The notes under the pieces were generated by a model, which was given only the letters and a program-made list of their open reading frames with translations, was not told the DNA's origin and ran no database searches. Below, one piece after another: positions 22,487 to 34,102 of a stretch of DNA of 64,000 nt (within the stretch, counting starts at the first letter, position 1; every line of letters begins with the position of its first letter). The stretch spans positions 255,536,067 to 255,600,066 of the forward strand of contig NC_085139.1 in assembly GCF_024139115.2 (NCBI RefSeq), written 5' to 3'. The position numbers and the translations under genes were made by a program. This DNA is from Armigeres subalbatus. Lineage: Eukaryota > Arthropoda > Insecta > Diptera > Culicidae.

Positions 22487-23114
22487 TTAACCCTTAAAAG
22501 GCCGGGACGACAGTCACCTCCTTCAAAGTGCTCGTTCTCAGTAAAGCGTTGATCAAATTTCATGACCCCGGACTTTTCTCAAAGGGGATTAGTAGGGCTT
22601 TCTTTTGACTAAGGTGCCGCCCCGCTTGACCCCTCCCCGCGTTCATGAGTTTTGAAAATGTCTGTGTTTTTTCCTTATTTTTTGCTATGATGGACAAATT
22701 TCATCAGTATTCAAGTGCAATAAAGTTCTGGCGTCATAAAATAAAGTAGATACATGAAATATATCAAGTTGAAGTGATTTTGAACGTTTCCAAGTTATCT
22801 GATCACTGTAATTACCGATATTCAAAGCCATATTCCTGATCTAAGAGTTATGGTCATATTTCTTAAAATCTGATCACGAAATAAACCAAACTGTGCCAGA
22901 CAGGAGGGAAAAATATCACAAAAAACTGTAGACATATATGTTATCAATTTTATGTGTTGGAGATACTATTTTGGAGCATTCCAGTTCATCCGAAATATCC
23001 GTGAGTTCAGGTCTTGAATTCTACCATAGAAGCGAAAGGTAATGTGCACATAAAAATACTCAGAGTACATCCTACTCAGTTCAAAGATATAAAATGACTC
23101 ATGGGGAATTTTTC

Positions 23115-24020
23115 TGCGTGCCCCATTGTGACATTCTAGAATGCGCGAAATGTTCTGAAGTTCAGCTCGTAAGATCTACGCAACAACGACCTCCAAAATG
23201 TTTTCGGCAGCTATCAAAACCCTTCCCAACAGATCCTTAGATACCTGCCAAGAAGCGTTATACCAATCTATCTGCATTTCGATACACTGAAGGCCATCCA
23301 AAATGTTCTTGAGTTCAGGTCGTCAGATCTACAATCAAGTAGAAGCGCAATGCTTGTTTCAAATCAAGCTCAGGTCATCCTGCCCAGTTCAACGAAATCG
23401 AATGACTTATTGGATTTTTTTTTTGTTTACCCCATAATGACATTCGAGAACGCGCGAAATGTTCTGAAGTTCGGCTCGTAAGACCTACGCAACAACGGCC
23501 TCGAAAATGTTTTCGGCAGCTATCAAAACCCTTCCCAACAGATCCTTAGATACCTCCCAAGAAACGCTATACCAATCTATCTGCATTTCGATACACTGAG
23601 GGCCATCCAAAACGTCCTTGAGTTCAGGTCGTCAGATCTACAGTCAAGTAGATGCGCAATGCTTGTTTCAAATCAAGCTCAAGCTTATTGGAAATTTTTC
23701 TGTGTGCCCCATGATGACATTCGAGAATGCACGAAATGTTCTGAAGTTCGGCTCGTAAGATCTACGCAACAACGGCCTCCAAAATGTTTTCGGTAGTTAT
23801 CAAAACCCTTCCCAACAGATTCTTAGATACCTACCAAGAAGCGTTATACCAATCTATCTGCATTTCAATACACTGAAGGCCATCCAAAACGTTCTTGAAA
23901 GCAGGTCGTCAGATCTATAATCAAGTAGAAGCGTAGTGCCCCACAATTACATTCTAGAATACGTGGAATATTCTGAAGTTCGGCTAGTAAGAAAAAAATT
24001 TCCGACGGCTATCAAAACCT
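23115..24020 (+). repeat. Left-arm tandem subrepeats (about 230-315 bp units)
   Basis: Units start at GACATTCTAGAATGCGCGAAATG-like sites near 23128, 23440, 23717 and 23944. Each has GTTCTGAAGTTCGGCTCGTA, TTTTCGGCAGCTATCAAAAC, ACAGATCCTTAGATACC and TTGAGTTCAGGTCGTCAG blocks in the same order. The last unit is degenerate and runs into the palindrome centre at about 24025-24045. Confidence 0.8.
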
Positions 24021-24332
24021 TCCTAACAGATCGTTGAATACAATCAAGTATTGTAGATCTGACGACCTGAACGTTTTGGATGGTCTTCAGTGTATTGAAA
24101 TGCGGAAAGATCGGTATAACGTTTCTTGGCAGGTATCTAAGGATCTGTTGGGAAGAAATTTTATAGCTACCGAAAACATTTTGGAGGCCGTTGTTGTGTA
24201 GATCTTACGAGCTGAACTTCAGAAAATTTCACGCATTCTAGAATGTCATTATGAGGCCCACAGGAGTTTTTCCAATAAGTCATTTGATTTCTTTGAACTA
24301 GGCAGGATCAGCTGAGTTTCATTTGAAACGAC

Positions 24333-24927
24333 CAAGGCTTGGAAAACTCGTTCAAAAACGAACGAATGCTTCGTTTTTAGCCCGCAGTGAGGTTTTAATT
24401 TCGGTGCACCGATTGATGTGCGCTCGATGACGTGCTGCTGGCTGCACGAACAAGGGAAGAAGCAAATACAAAGCATTAGTTTTATTCATTGAAAGTGGGG
24501 AGTTTTGAACGTGGCATCTAAACAAGCCGGGTAGTGCCGAGGAGGCATCGTTCAGTAGGGCAGCGTGAAATGAGGATGCTTCCTTCGTTCATCGGCAGTG
24601 TTTCAGATGCGAGTGAGCGTTGTGTAAATATAAAACCATATTAGTGAGAAAGAGAGAGAATGCATTATATACCTCTCTTTTACACATTCATTCCAACAGA
24701 AATGCGCAACTCATTATAAGTGAGGCAAGAGAGTTAAATATTCTCTGCACAAGCGGGTGCTTAATTTCACTCTCCAACTGTTTCGTACAACAGTGCTATT
24801 TGTAGCGAGGAAGCATTCTTCACTAAGCGCTTTGAAACTGTTCTCTAATGAAGCTACCTTCCACGGGAGTATATCTGGTGCTGATGCATCGAACCTCATC
24901 TTCATTGCTTCATTCATCCAAGCCCTG
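24333..24927. mobile_element. Non-autonomous hAT element nested in the palindrome (595 bp)
   Basis: The termini CAAGGCTTGG and, inverted, CAGGGCTTGG are flanked by a perfect 8-bp duplication GAAACGAC (24325-24332 and 24928-24935). No transposase is visible. It interrupts one right-arm subrepeat, whose two halves join cleanly when it is removed. Confidence 0.85.
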
Positions 24928-25248
24928 GAAACGACCATTGCGCTTCTACTTGATTTTAGATCTGACGACCTGAACTCAAGAACATTTTGGATGGCCTTCA
25001 GTGTATTGAAATGCAGGAAGATCGGTATAACGTTTCTTGGTAGGAATCCAAGGATCTCTTGGAAAGGGTTTTGATAGCTGCCGAAAACATTTTGGAGGCC
25101 GTTGTTGCATAGATCTTACGAGCCGAAAATCAGAGCATTTCGCGCATTATAGAATGTCATTATGGAACATGCAGAAAAAATTTCAATAAGTCATTTGATT
25201 TCTTTGAACTGGGAAGGATATCCTGTGCTTGATGTGAAACAAGCATTG

Positions 25249-26800
25249 CTTACTTACTTACTTATGGATCCTGTACACCTCCGGTGGTGCAAAGGGCCGA
25301 CTTGAAAGATCTTCATCCTGAGCGTTGCCCGGCTATCGCCTCGACCTGTTGCCAGGTTAGATTTCGGACAACTTTCTTGTTTACACATTTCGTTTCCGCC
25401 CCTACGTAGAGTGTGGCCGAACCAGCCCCCCTTCCGATCCCGAATTTCTGTTGCTATCGGCCTCTGGTGACAACGACGATGGAGCTCGTTGTTTGAGATC
25501 CAATTGTGAGACCACCAGGCCCGAATTATATACCGCAGGCATCTGTTGATGAACACCTGCAGCCGTTGAGTGTTCTCCACTGATACACACCATGTTTTGC
25601 TAGCGTATAACAGCACAGATTTCACGTTAGAGTTGAAAATTCGTACTTTGGTGCGTTCATTTATCTGCCTGTTTTTCCTTGCTTTCTTGATCCGTGCGCT
25701 TATGTCGATCTTGGTACCGCCGTCTGACGCCATTTGGCTACCAAGATATTAGAAGCTTTAAACATTCTCCACTGGTTGCCCGGTTACTGTGAAACTGGAA
25801 GGAGTCACCGTGTTTACATCCAACGATTTGGTTTTGTTGACGTTGATGACTAAACCTGCCGAAGAGGAGCGCTCGGCAAGGTCGTTGAGCTTACTCTGTA
25901 TATCAGAGCGCCGTTGCGCGAGGAGTACAACGTCATCAGCCAATTCTAAGTCGTTTAGGTGCTCCATGGTTATAGGCTGCCATAACAGCCCGCGGTTTGG
26001 TTCACGGTCAATCGCATCTACCAGAATCTAATCGATTACGATGAGGAACAGTAACGGTGATAGAATACATCCATGCCTCACACCAGCTACAACCCGGATA
26101 GGGTCGGACAGGACCCTATTGTGCTGCACTCTACACGAAAAGGCCTCGTACTGTGCTTCGATGAGGCCGATGATTTTCTCAGGAACCCCCTTCTTCTCAG
26201 GGCGCCCCACATATTCTCGAGATTGAGACGGTCGAAAGCTTTTTCGTAGTAAATGAATACCAAGTAAAGGGACTCTTGGAATTCGTTGACCTGCTTCAGA
26301 ATGATGCTGAGCGTGACAATATGGTCCACACAGGATCTTCCTGCACGGAATCCGGCCTGCTGCCGCCGGAGAGTCGCATCGATCTTCTCCTGAATCCAGG
26401 CTAGGATAATTTTGCATAGAATTTTGAGAACGGTACACAGCAACATAATGCCTCGCCAGTTATCGCATACAGTCAGGTCACCCTTTTTGGACACCTTCAC
26501 TAAGATACCTTGCATCCAGTCGACCGGGAAAGTTGTGGTGTCCCAGATATTACGAAATAAACGATGCAGTAGTTGATATGTAGATATGTGATCGACCCCT
26601 TGGGCTTTATTCGATTTCATGCTTTGGATGGCTGTTTGAATCTCTAGCAGTGACGGAGCTTCGGTATTGACGCGTGTTATACGTCGGATCCTAGGCAGAT
26701 CATGCCGAGGTGGTGATGGCCTGGCTGGCACTTGAAAAAGTTGTTCGAAGTGCTCGAACCAGCGTTTCAGCTGGTCAGTTGGGTCGGTCAATAACTAATC
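25249..26800 (-). mobile_element. 5'-truncated RTE retrotransposon (copy A) nested in the palindrome
   Basis: On the minus strand this ends in a (TAAG)n tail (about 25249-25266), typical of RTE elements. It is flanked by AAACAAGCATTG (25237-25248) and AAACAAGCACTG (26801-26812), a 12-bp target duplication with one later mismatch. The surrounding subrepeat is intact once it is removed. The 5' part with the endonuclease is missing. Confidence 0.87.
25254..26791 (-). pseudogene. RTE reverse transcriptase, partial and broken
   Basis: From the 5' side (26791) the protein shows MTDPTDQLKRWFEHFEQLF, then KSNKAQGVDHIS, KGDLTVCDNWRGIMLLC, AGFRAGRSCVDHI and the palm VFIYYEKAFDRLN, where a Tyr replaces the usual catalytic Asp. 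The active box reads LADDVVLL near 25930. The C-terminal region has ISNNELHRRCHQRPIATEI and GWFGHTLRRGGNEMCK, characteristic of RTE proteins. Stops and frame changes occur near 26030-26090 and 25740-25760. Confidence 0.86.
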
Positions 26801-28292
26801 AAACAAGCACTGCGCTTCTACTTGATTGTAGATCTGACGACCTGAACTCAAGGACGTTTTGGATGGCTTTCTGTGTATTGAAATGCAGATAGATTGGTAT
26901 AACGCTTTTTGGCAGATATCTAAGGATCTGTTGGGAAGGGGTTTGATAGCTGTCGAAAACATTTTGGAGGCCGTTGATGCGTAGGTCTTACGAGCCGAAC
27001 TTCAGAACATTTCGCGCATTCTTGAATGGTATTATGGGGCACTTAGAAAAAATTTCAATAGGTCATTTAATTTCTTTGAACTGGGCAGGATGACCTGAGC
27101 TTGATTTGAAACAAGCATTGTGCTTCTACTTGATTGTAGATCTGACGACCTGAACTCAAGAACGTTTTGGATGGCCTTCAGTGTATCGAAATGCAGATAG
27201 ATTGGTATAACGCTTCTTGGCAGGTATCTAAGGATCTGTTGGGAAGGGTTTTGATAGCTGCCGAAAACATTTTCGAGGCCGTTGTTGCGTAGGTCTTACG
27301 AGCCGAACTTCAGAACATTTAGCACATTCTCGAATGTCATTATAGGGCACACAGAAAAAAATCCAATAAGTCATTTGATTTCTTTGAACTGGGCAGGATG
27401 ATCTGAGCTTGATTTGAAACAAGCATTGCGCTTCTACTTGATTGTAGATCTGACGACCTGAACTCAAGAACATTTTGGATGGCCTTCAGTGTATCGAAAT
27501 GCAGATAGATTGGTATAACGCTTCTTGGCAGGTATCTAAGGATCTGTTGGGAAGGGTTTTGATAGCTGCCGAAAACATTTTGGAGGTCGTTGTTGCGTAG
27601 ATCTCACGAGCTGAACTTCAGAAAATTTCGCGCATTCTAGAATGTCACAATGGTGCACGCAGAAATATTCCACATGATTCATTTTATATCTTTGAGCTGA
27701 GTAGGATGTACTCTGAGTATTTTTATGTGCACATTACCTTTCGCTTCTATGGTAGAATTCAAGACCTGAACTCACGGATATTTTGGATGAACTGGAATGC
27801 TCCAAAATAGTATCTTCAACACATAAAATTGATATCATATATGTCTACAGTTTTTTGTGATATTTTTCCCTCCTGTCTGGCACAGTTTGGTTTATTTCGT
27901 GATCAGATTTTAAGAAATATGACCATAACTCTTAGATCAGGAATATGGCTTTGAATATCGGTAATTACAGTGATCAGATAACTTGGAAACGTTCAAAATC
28001 ACTTCAACTTGATATATTTCATGTAACTACTTTATTTTATGACGCCAGAACTTTATTGTACTTGAATACTGAAGAAATTTGTCCATCATAGCAAAAAATA
28101 TAGAAAAAAAAACACAGACATTTTCAAAACTCATGAACGCGGGGAGGGGTCTAGAGGGGCGGCACCTTAGTCAAAAGAAAGCCCTACTAATCCCCTTTGA
28201 GAAAAGTCCGGGGTCATGAAATTTGGTCAACGCTTTACTGAGAACGAGCACTTTGAAGGAGGTGACTGTCGTGCCGGCCTTTTAAGGGTTAA

Positions 28293-29438
28293 TCAAATAA
28301 TTATTGCGGTTTGTCGAATTAATCAAATCAACTAGAAAAAAAAGAAAAGATTATGCAAGCTTTGTTTGCAGGGTGGAGAATGGTTGACATTTAATTTTAC
28401 CGTACCATTCATCCTACCATGCAGTCAAAAAAAACAAAACCACGGCAGCCGCAGCAGCAGCCACGACCAAGCAGACGACAGCACATACTTTTACTATTTT
28501 CTCCCCCCACAATCAATGTTTTCGTAGAATAATTTCTCAACGTATAATCGGTTTTGGTGGCAAATATACATTTCATTATTCCTTACACATTTTACAGATT
28601 TGAACTAATAAATCAGTATCTGTGGTATGTGTAGCACTCTTTCAAGGCTGTGCCACAGCCTTATTCAACTCGATTCTGTTCTATTTGCACTGCGCACAAG
28701 AAAGTGTGAATGGATGGCACGAGACTCACGTAGCAGCAAACAAACAGTCTGCGAATGAAGAATAAAATAGACATAATTTCGTCTTACATTAATTTGGGAA
28801 ACTGTCTCAGTGTGATCGGTGCACGTAATTTTACCGGATAAAATGTAAATATTCGGAGAATCAAAATGTTTTACTGTACTTTCCGCAACACTGTATGTTG
28901 AAAGCCCAGTGGTGTATGATGAATTCTAAAATAAGTTTCCATATAATAAATATTTCATAAATGCTCAAAAATAAACATTTTGTTGCATCTGGCAACATTA
29001 TGTAGCAGCTGACAAGCTTTTACCACCCCATTTCCACCCACCTCAAATTTTCGTCACTTTTTCGTATTACTAACAAGCAATAACATCAATAATTTTCAAA
29101 ACAGAGTTATGGAGTCTTGAGCCTTAATAACAGTCTTTCCCTAGCAAATTTGTTCATTAATTGTATTTTTCGTCACAACGCGTCATCATAGTTGCGAGTC
29201 CCGTCCTCTGTGTTTCTTTGCGAGTTTGACTGGATATATTGTATGCTTCCAATTCGTTGTAGAAGAGCAGGCGAGCGGAGAGAGTCTGCCGATGATGATA
29301 GGGGCACTCACGCTTAGAGTGTATTAGGTGTGGTGGGCTCTCACCGTCTCGCTGAGTGGCTTCGTGGCTGTAAAGCCAGGTGGGTGGCACGACGCCATGT
29401 TTTTGCAGCCAACATCTCAGTGTAAATTTCATGATAGT
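28293..29438. other. Intron sequence without recognised gene
   Basis: There is a CAG/GCAGC-rich patch near 28445-28480 and a TTGCATCTGGCAAC near-palindrome near 28984. No element boundary or coding region is convincing. The stretch from about 29157 to 29438 is continuous with 32904 onward once the RTE-like element is removed. Confidence 0.5.
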
Positions 29439-29451
29439 ATGTGTTTTGTTT

Positions 29452-32400
29452 GGCACGGCAAATGCTGGGTAAAGCGTACCATTGGTACTTCGCGTACCTG
29501 AAGGAATAAAATAGACCCCATCTCGCGGTCCTTAGCCTCTTACCCAGCAACTCCTATCCCTACCTCCCCGCGGTGCTGGCCGGGATACGAGCAACCTTAG
29601 GAAGATCGGGTAACCAACCCCAGTGGGAACTATGGTCGTATGCTGACAGGGAAGGGGGTTTGCTCCTCTCCGGAGGTGCAAATCTTATTGAGCGTCTGTT
29701 CTCCATGTCAGGATCGGCTCACAACAGCGTCTGTTCTCCATGTTAGGGGCAGCTGATCATCGTCCGAGTGCCAGCGAGGGACTCTAAGTGAAACTGTGCA
29801 CCATGGTCCACCGGAAATAAGGAAGAATGGTCCTCCGGAAATTTAGGGGTTTGGTGTCAGGCCCTGCAAGCCAGCCTTCAAAAATCATAAGCAACGAACA
29901 ATCAACAAGAGAGTACGGACCGGAACCATCGGCGAAGACCACTGCGACGAAAGGGACTAGCGATTGGAAACTCGGTTCGTGGAACTGCAAATCTCTCAAC
30001 TTCATCGGGAGCACACGCATACTCGCCGATGTGCTCAAGGACCGTGGATTCGGCATCGTAGCGCTGCAGGAGGTTTGTTGGAAGGGATCAATGGTGCGAA
30101 CGTTTAGAGGTAATCATACCATCTACCAGAGCTGCGGCAACACACACGAGCTGGGAACAGCATTTATAGTGATGGGCGAAGGCGCGTGATCGGGTGGTGG
30201 CCGATCAATGAAAGAATATGCAGGTTGAGGATCAAAGGCCGGTTCTTCAACTTCAGCATAATCAACGTCCATAGCCCACACTCCGGAAGCACTGATGATG
30301 ATAAGGACGCATTCTACGCGCAGCTGGAACGTGAGTACGACAGCTGCCCAAGACACGACGTCAAAATCATCATAGGAGATTTGAACGCTCAGGTTGGCCA
30401 AGAGGAGGAGTTTAGACCGACCATTGGAAAGTTCAGCGCTCACCGGCTGACGAACGAAAACGGCCTACGACTAATTGATTTCGCCGCCTCCAAGAATATG
30501 GCCATTCGTAGCACCTACTTCCAACACAGCCTCCCGTATCGGTACACCTGGAGATCACCACTGCAGACAGAATCACAAATCGACCACGTTCTGATTGATG
30601 GACGGCACTTCTCCGACATTATCGACGTCAGGACATATCGTGGCGCTAACATCGACTCTGACCACTATCTGGTGATGGTTAAACTGCGCCCAAAACTATC
30701 CGTCATCAACAATGTTCGGTACCGACGACCGCCGCGGTACGACCTAGAGCGACTGAAGCAACCTGATGTCGCCACTGCATACGCGCAGCATCTCGAGGCA
30801 GCGTTGCCGGAAGAGGGTGAGCTCGATGGGGCCCCTCTTGAGGACTGCTGGAGTACAGTTAAAGCAGCCATTAAGTACAGTTAAAGCAGCCATTGGGTCG
30901 AAGTCGACGGAACGATTGGTTCGTCGAAGAGTGCAGACAGATTCTGGAGGAGAAGGACGCAGCGCGGGCGGTCGCGCTGCAGCAAGGTACCCGGCAGAAC
31001 GTGGAACGTTATAGACGGAAGCGGAGACAGCAGACCCGCCTTTTTCAGGAGAAGAAACGCCGCCTGGAAGAAGCGGAGTGCGAGGAGATGGAACAGCTGT
31101 GCCGTTCTCAAGATACACGCAAGTTCTATCAGAAGCTCAACGCATCCCGCAAAGGCTTCGTACCGCGAGCCGAAATGTGCCGGGATAAGGATGGGAGCAT
31201 CTTGACGGACGAACGTGTGGTGATCGAAAGATGGAAGCAGCACTACGAGGAACATCTGAATGGCGCTGAGAGTACAGACAGTGAAAGTCAAGGCAACGGA
31301 GGAGATGACTACGTCAGTTCAGCGGACGATGGAAGCCAACCAGCCCCCACCTTGAGGGAAGTTAAGGATGCCATTCAACAGCTAAAGACCAATAAAGCAG
31401 CTGGTAAGGATGGTATCGGAGCTGAGCTCATCAAGATGGGCCCGGAAAAGCTGGCCACTTGCCTGCACAAACTGATAGTCAGAATCTGGGAAACCGAACA
31501 GCTACCGGAGGAGTGGAAGGAAGGGTTATATGCCCCATCTACAAGAAAGGCGACAAACTGGAGTGTGAGAACTTTCGAGCGATCACCATCCTTAATGCCG
31601 CCTACAAAGTGATATCCCAGATCATCTTCCGTCGTCTGTCACCATTAGTGAACGAGTTCGTGGGAAGTTATCAAGCCGGCTTCGTTGACGGCCGCTCGAC
31701 AACGGACCAGATCTTTACTGTACGGCAAATCCTTAAAAATGCCGTGAATACCAGGTCCCAACGCACCATCTGTTCGTTGATTTCAAGGCGGCATACGACA
31801 GTATAGACCGCGTAGAGCTATGGAAAATTATGGACGAGAACAGCTTCCCTGGGAAGCTTACCAGACTGATCAGAGCAACGGTGGATGGTGTGCAAAACTG
31901 TGTGAAGATTTCGGGCGAACACTCCAGTTCGTTCGAATCGCGCCGGGGACTAAGACAAGGTGATGGACTTTCGTGCCTGTTGTTCAACATTGCGCTAGAA
32001 GGTGTCATGCGGAGAGCCGGGTGTAACAGCCGGGGTACGATTTTCAACAGATCCAGTCAATTTATTTGCTTCGCGGATGACATGGACATTGTCGGCCGAA
32101 CATTTGCAAAGGTGGCAGAACTGTACACCCGCCTGAAACGTGAAGCAACAAAAGTTGGACTGGTGGTGAATGCGTCAAAGACAAAGTACATGCTTGTGGG
32201 TGGAACCGAGCGCGACAGGGCCCGCCTGGGAAGCAGTGTTACGATAGACGGGGATACCTTCGAGGTGGTCGAGGAATTCGTCTACCTCGGATCCTTGCTA
32301 ACGGCTGACAACAACGTTAGTCGTGAAATACGAAGGCGCATCATCTGTGGAAATCGGGCCTACTACGGGCTCCAGAAGAAACTGCGGTCGAAAAAGATTC

Positions 32401-32890
32401 GCCACCGCACCAAATGTGTCATGTACAAGACGTTAATAAGACCGGTAGTCCTCTACGGACATGAAACATGGACAATGCTCGAGGAGGACTTGCAGGCACT
32501 CGGAGTATTCGAGAGAGACGGGTGCTTAGGACCATCTTTGGCGGTGTGCAAGAAGACGGTGTGTGGCGGCGAAGAATAAACCATGAGCTCGCCCAACTCT
32601 ACAGCGAACCCAGTATCCAGAAGGTAGCTAAAGCCGGAAGGGTACGATGGGCAGGACATGTTGCAAGAATGCCGGACGGCAACCCTGCAAAGATGGTGTT
32701 CGCTTCCGATCCGGCAGGTACGAGACGGCGTGGAGCGCAGCGAGCGAGATGGGCAGACCAGGTGCAGAACGACTTGGCGAGCGTGGGGCGTATCCGAGGA
32801 TGGAGAGATGCGGCCTCGAACCGTGCATTGTGGCGTCAAATTGTTGATTCAGTGTTATCTGTTTAGATGTTAACTAAATAAATGAAATGA
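29452..32890 (+). mobile_element. RTE-like non-LTR retrotransposon, full length (copy 1)
   Basis: A 13-bp duplication ATGTGTTTTGTTT (29439-29451 and 32891-32903) flanks the element. It starts GGCACGGCAAATGCTGGG, has a 5' UTR of about 370 bp, one long coding region for an endonuclease and reverse transcriptase, and ends in a short TAAATGAAATGA tail. The same start and end are found in copy 2 (58805-62271), which confirms the boundaries. The two copies look nearly identical by eye, so the family transposed recently. RTE placement is by endonuclease and C-terminal signatures; RTE-X or a related clade is possible. Confidence 0.88.
29827..32866 (+). pseudogene. RTE-like endonuclease-reverse transcriptase, copy 1, several frameshifts
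   Basis: The endonuclease shows WNCKSLNF, LQEVCWKG, IIGDLNAQVG, SQIDHVLIDGRHF and SDHYLVMV, an apparently complete APE-type active site. The RT shows VDGRSTTDQIFTV, LRQGDGLSCLLFN and the catalytic box FADDMDIV, with the C-terminal RVRWAGHVARMPDG block. Compared with copy 2 it has lost 7 bases near 30179. It carries a short duplicated patch replacing sequence at 30870-30895, has lost single bases near 31526 and 31735, and gained two near 32517. The T run at 31041-31045 keeps the frame that copy 2 has lost. Confidence 0.88.
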
Positions 32891-32903
32891 ATGTGTTTTG
32901 TTT

Positions 32904-33766
32904 ACAAACATTACATTTGAGTCTCATTAGGATACAGAACTGTCAGTGGGATACGGTCGCGCAATGTTGGCTGCAAAACAAACCTATTGTATGAGATAGG
33001 GATGCCACCGGGCTGTGTAAAGCATGCTGCGATAATTAGGGTGATACCGTTTGGCAAGAATTAGCTCGTAGCCAGTTGGAACGATCCGTAAATCCTATCT
33101 GGGAAATTAATGGACTCGCCCTTTGGGAGTCTCATCCGTGCAAAATAACTTGGGCCGTGGTCTCCTTAATGGAGTGGCGCTTAAGCCACGTGCTTTAAGG
33201 ACGGATCGCTCCTTGCCGGCTACAAGACTTGTTGAGAAGAGTTTTTAAAAAATTCTTTCGGTTACTTCCCTGTGTCCTGTGCTATTGTCTTTACGCTTCT
33301 TCTTCGACTTTGAAAAAGGTGGGAACTTCAAGTTTTATGTAATTTCCTTGAAAAGTCCAACTACTTGCACTGACCTATCTTCACACAAGTGAAAAATAGT
33401 GTTATGAATGTGTATACTGGAGTCGTTTTTTAAGCGGATTTCGACTTTTACGCCGTTTTTCCACGCGATTTTTTTACAAAAGTTTTTCTACGCGGATGTC
33501 ATTGTATTTCATTTAAGCGAGTAGGAACGTGGTTATATTTTAAAATGCCGCTAAAGTTTACAATATTGAAGGACAATTTTGTAATCCGTGATTTTGTTTT
33601 ACCTTCAGCCATTATCAGAGTACATCATCGGAAAACATGTTCAAATAATCAAATATGGATCATATATTTTGTGTATGCAGGGTACCTGTCGCAGAACCCG
33701 AAATTTATAGAATTTTACGTAATGTGATAAGAAACAATAATGTTATGTACCCTGTTTGCTAACACA
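32904..33766. other. Intron sequence without recognised gene
   Basis: The sequence continues the host DNA from before 29439. It contains GC-balanced stretches (33000-33240) and no convincing open frame or element end. Confidence 0.45.
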
Positions 33767-34096
33767 CTAAATTTTCAGGTTAAAGTTAGTTTGTTTCACG
33801 TTTTGGATTATTTTCAACAATAAAACATAACACGCTTGCTTTTCACATACTAAAGGGCCACGCAGAATGGGTACTTTTGCGAACGTTTTGACTGTTTTTC
33901 CGTTTTGATGCACGCAAATGCAAATGCTGCTTTCTGGTAACTTGTTTTCATCTACTAACACCAATTTGTCTTTTTTGCTATGCCACTCAACTATGGCGTA
34001 TACGAAACGTGCCGGATAATCGTAAAGCATCGCGCTCGGCCCAAAACCTTTTCTCACAGCCTCAGTTCTCCGCCTAAGCACACAGCCTGAACACAC
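33767..34096 (-). CDS. Protein-like open frame of unknown family, possibly a single exon
   Basis: The minus-strand frame reads LYDYPARFVYAIVEWHSKKD and then KLVLVDENKLPESS, with VHQNGKTVKTFAKVPIL further on. Composition and spacing look like real protein, and a GTATGT donor-like site follows PILRGPL at about 33853-33848, suggesting the end of an exon. I do not recognise the family. It lies immediately upstream of the truncated end of the RTE fragment, on the opposite strand. It could be a captured host exon or part of an unrecognised element. Confidence 0.3.
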   Translation of the reverse strand: MCSGCVLRRRTEAVRKGFGPSAMLYDYPARFVYAIVEWHSKKDKLVLVDENKLPESSICICVHQNGKTVKTFAKVPILRGPLVCEKQACYVLLLKIIQNVKQTNFNLKI

Positions 34097-34102
34097 AGTC
34101 CA

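Larger units (their letters stand above)
24046..27690 (-). repeat. Right-arm tandem subrepeats, inverted (interrupted)
   Basis: The same unit occurs in reverse orientation, with its ATTCTAGAATGTCAT end near 24235, 25145, 27015, 27328 and 27632. The first two units are separated by the hAT element and the second and third by the RTE fragment. The right arm therefore has one or two more units than the left. Confidence 0.75.
22491..28288. mobile_element. Large TTAA-flanked palindromic element with internal tandem subrepeats
   Basis: TTAA at 22487-22490 and 28289-28292 flanks long inverted arms starting CCCTTAAAAGGCCGG. The arms stay paired for well over 600 bp (left 22491-23110, right about 27680-28288). 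Inside them each arm consists of tandem units of about 230-315 bp, direct on the left (23115-24020) and inverted on the right. The TTAA target and CCCT start fit the piggyBac superfamily, while the architecture resembles Drosophila Foldback elements. No transposase is encoded. A hAT element and an RTE fragment are nested inside; without them it is about 3.6 kb. Confidence 0.78.
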
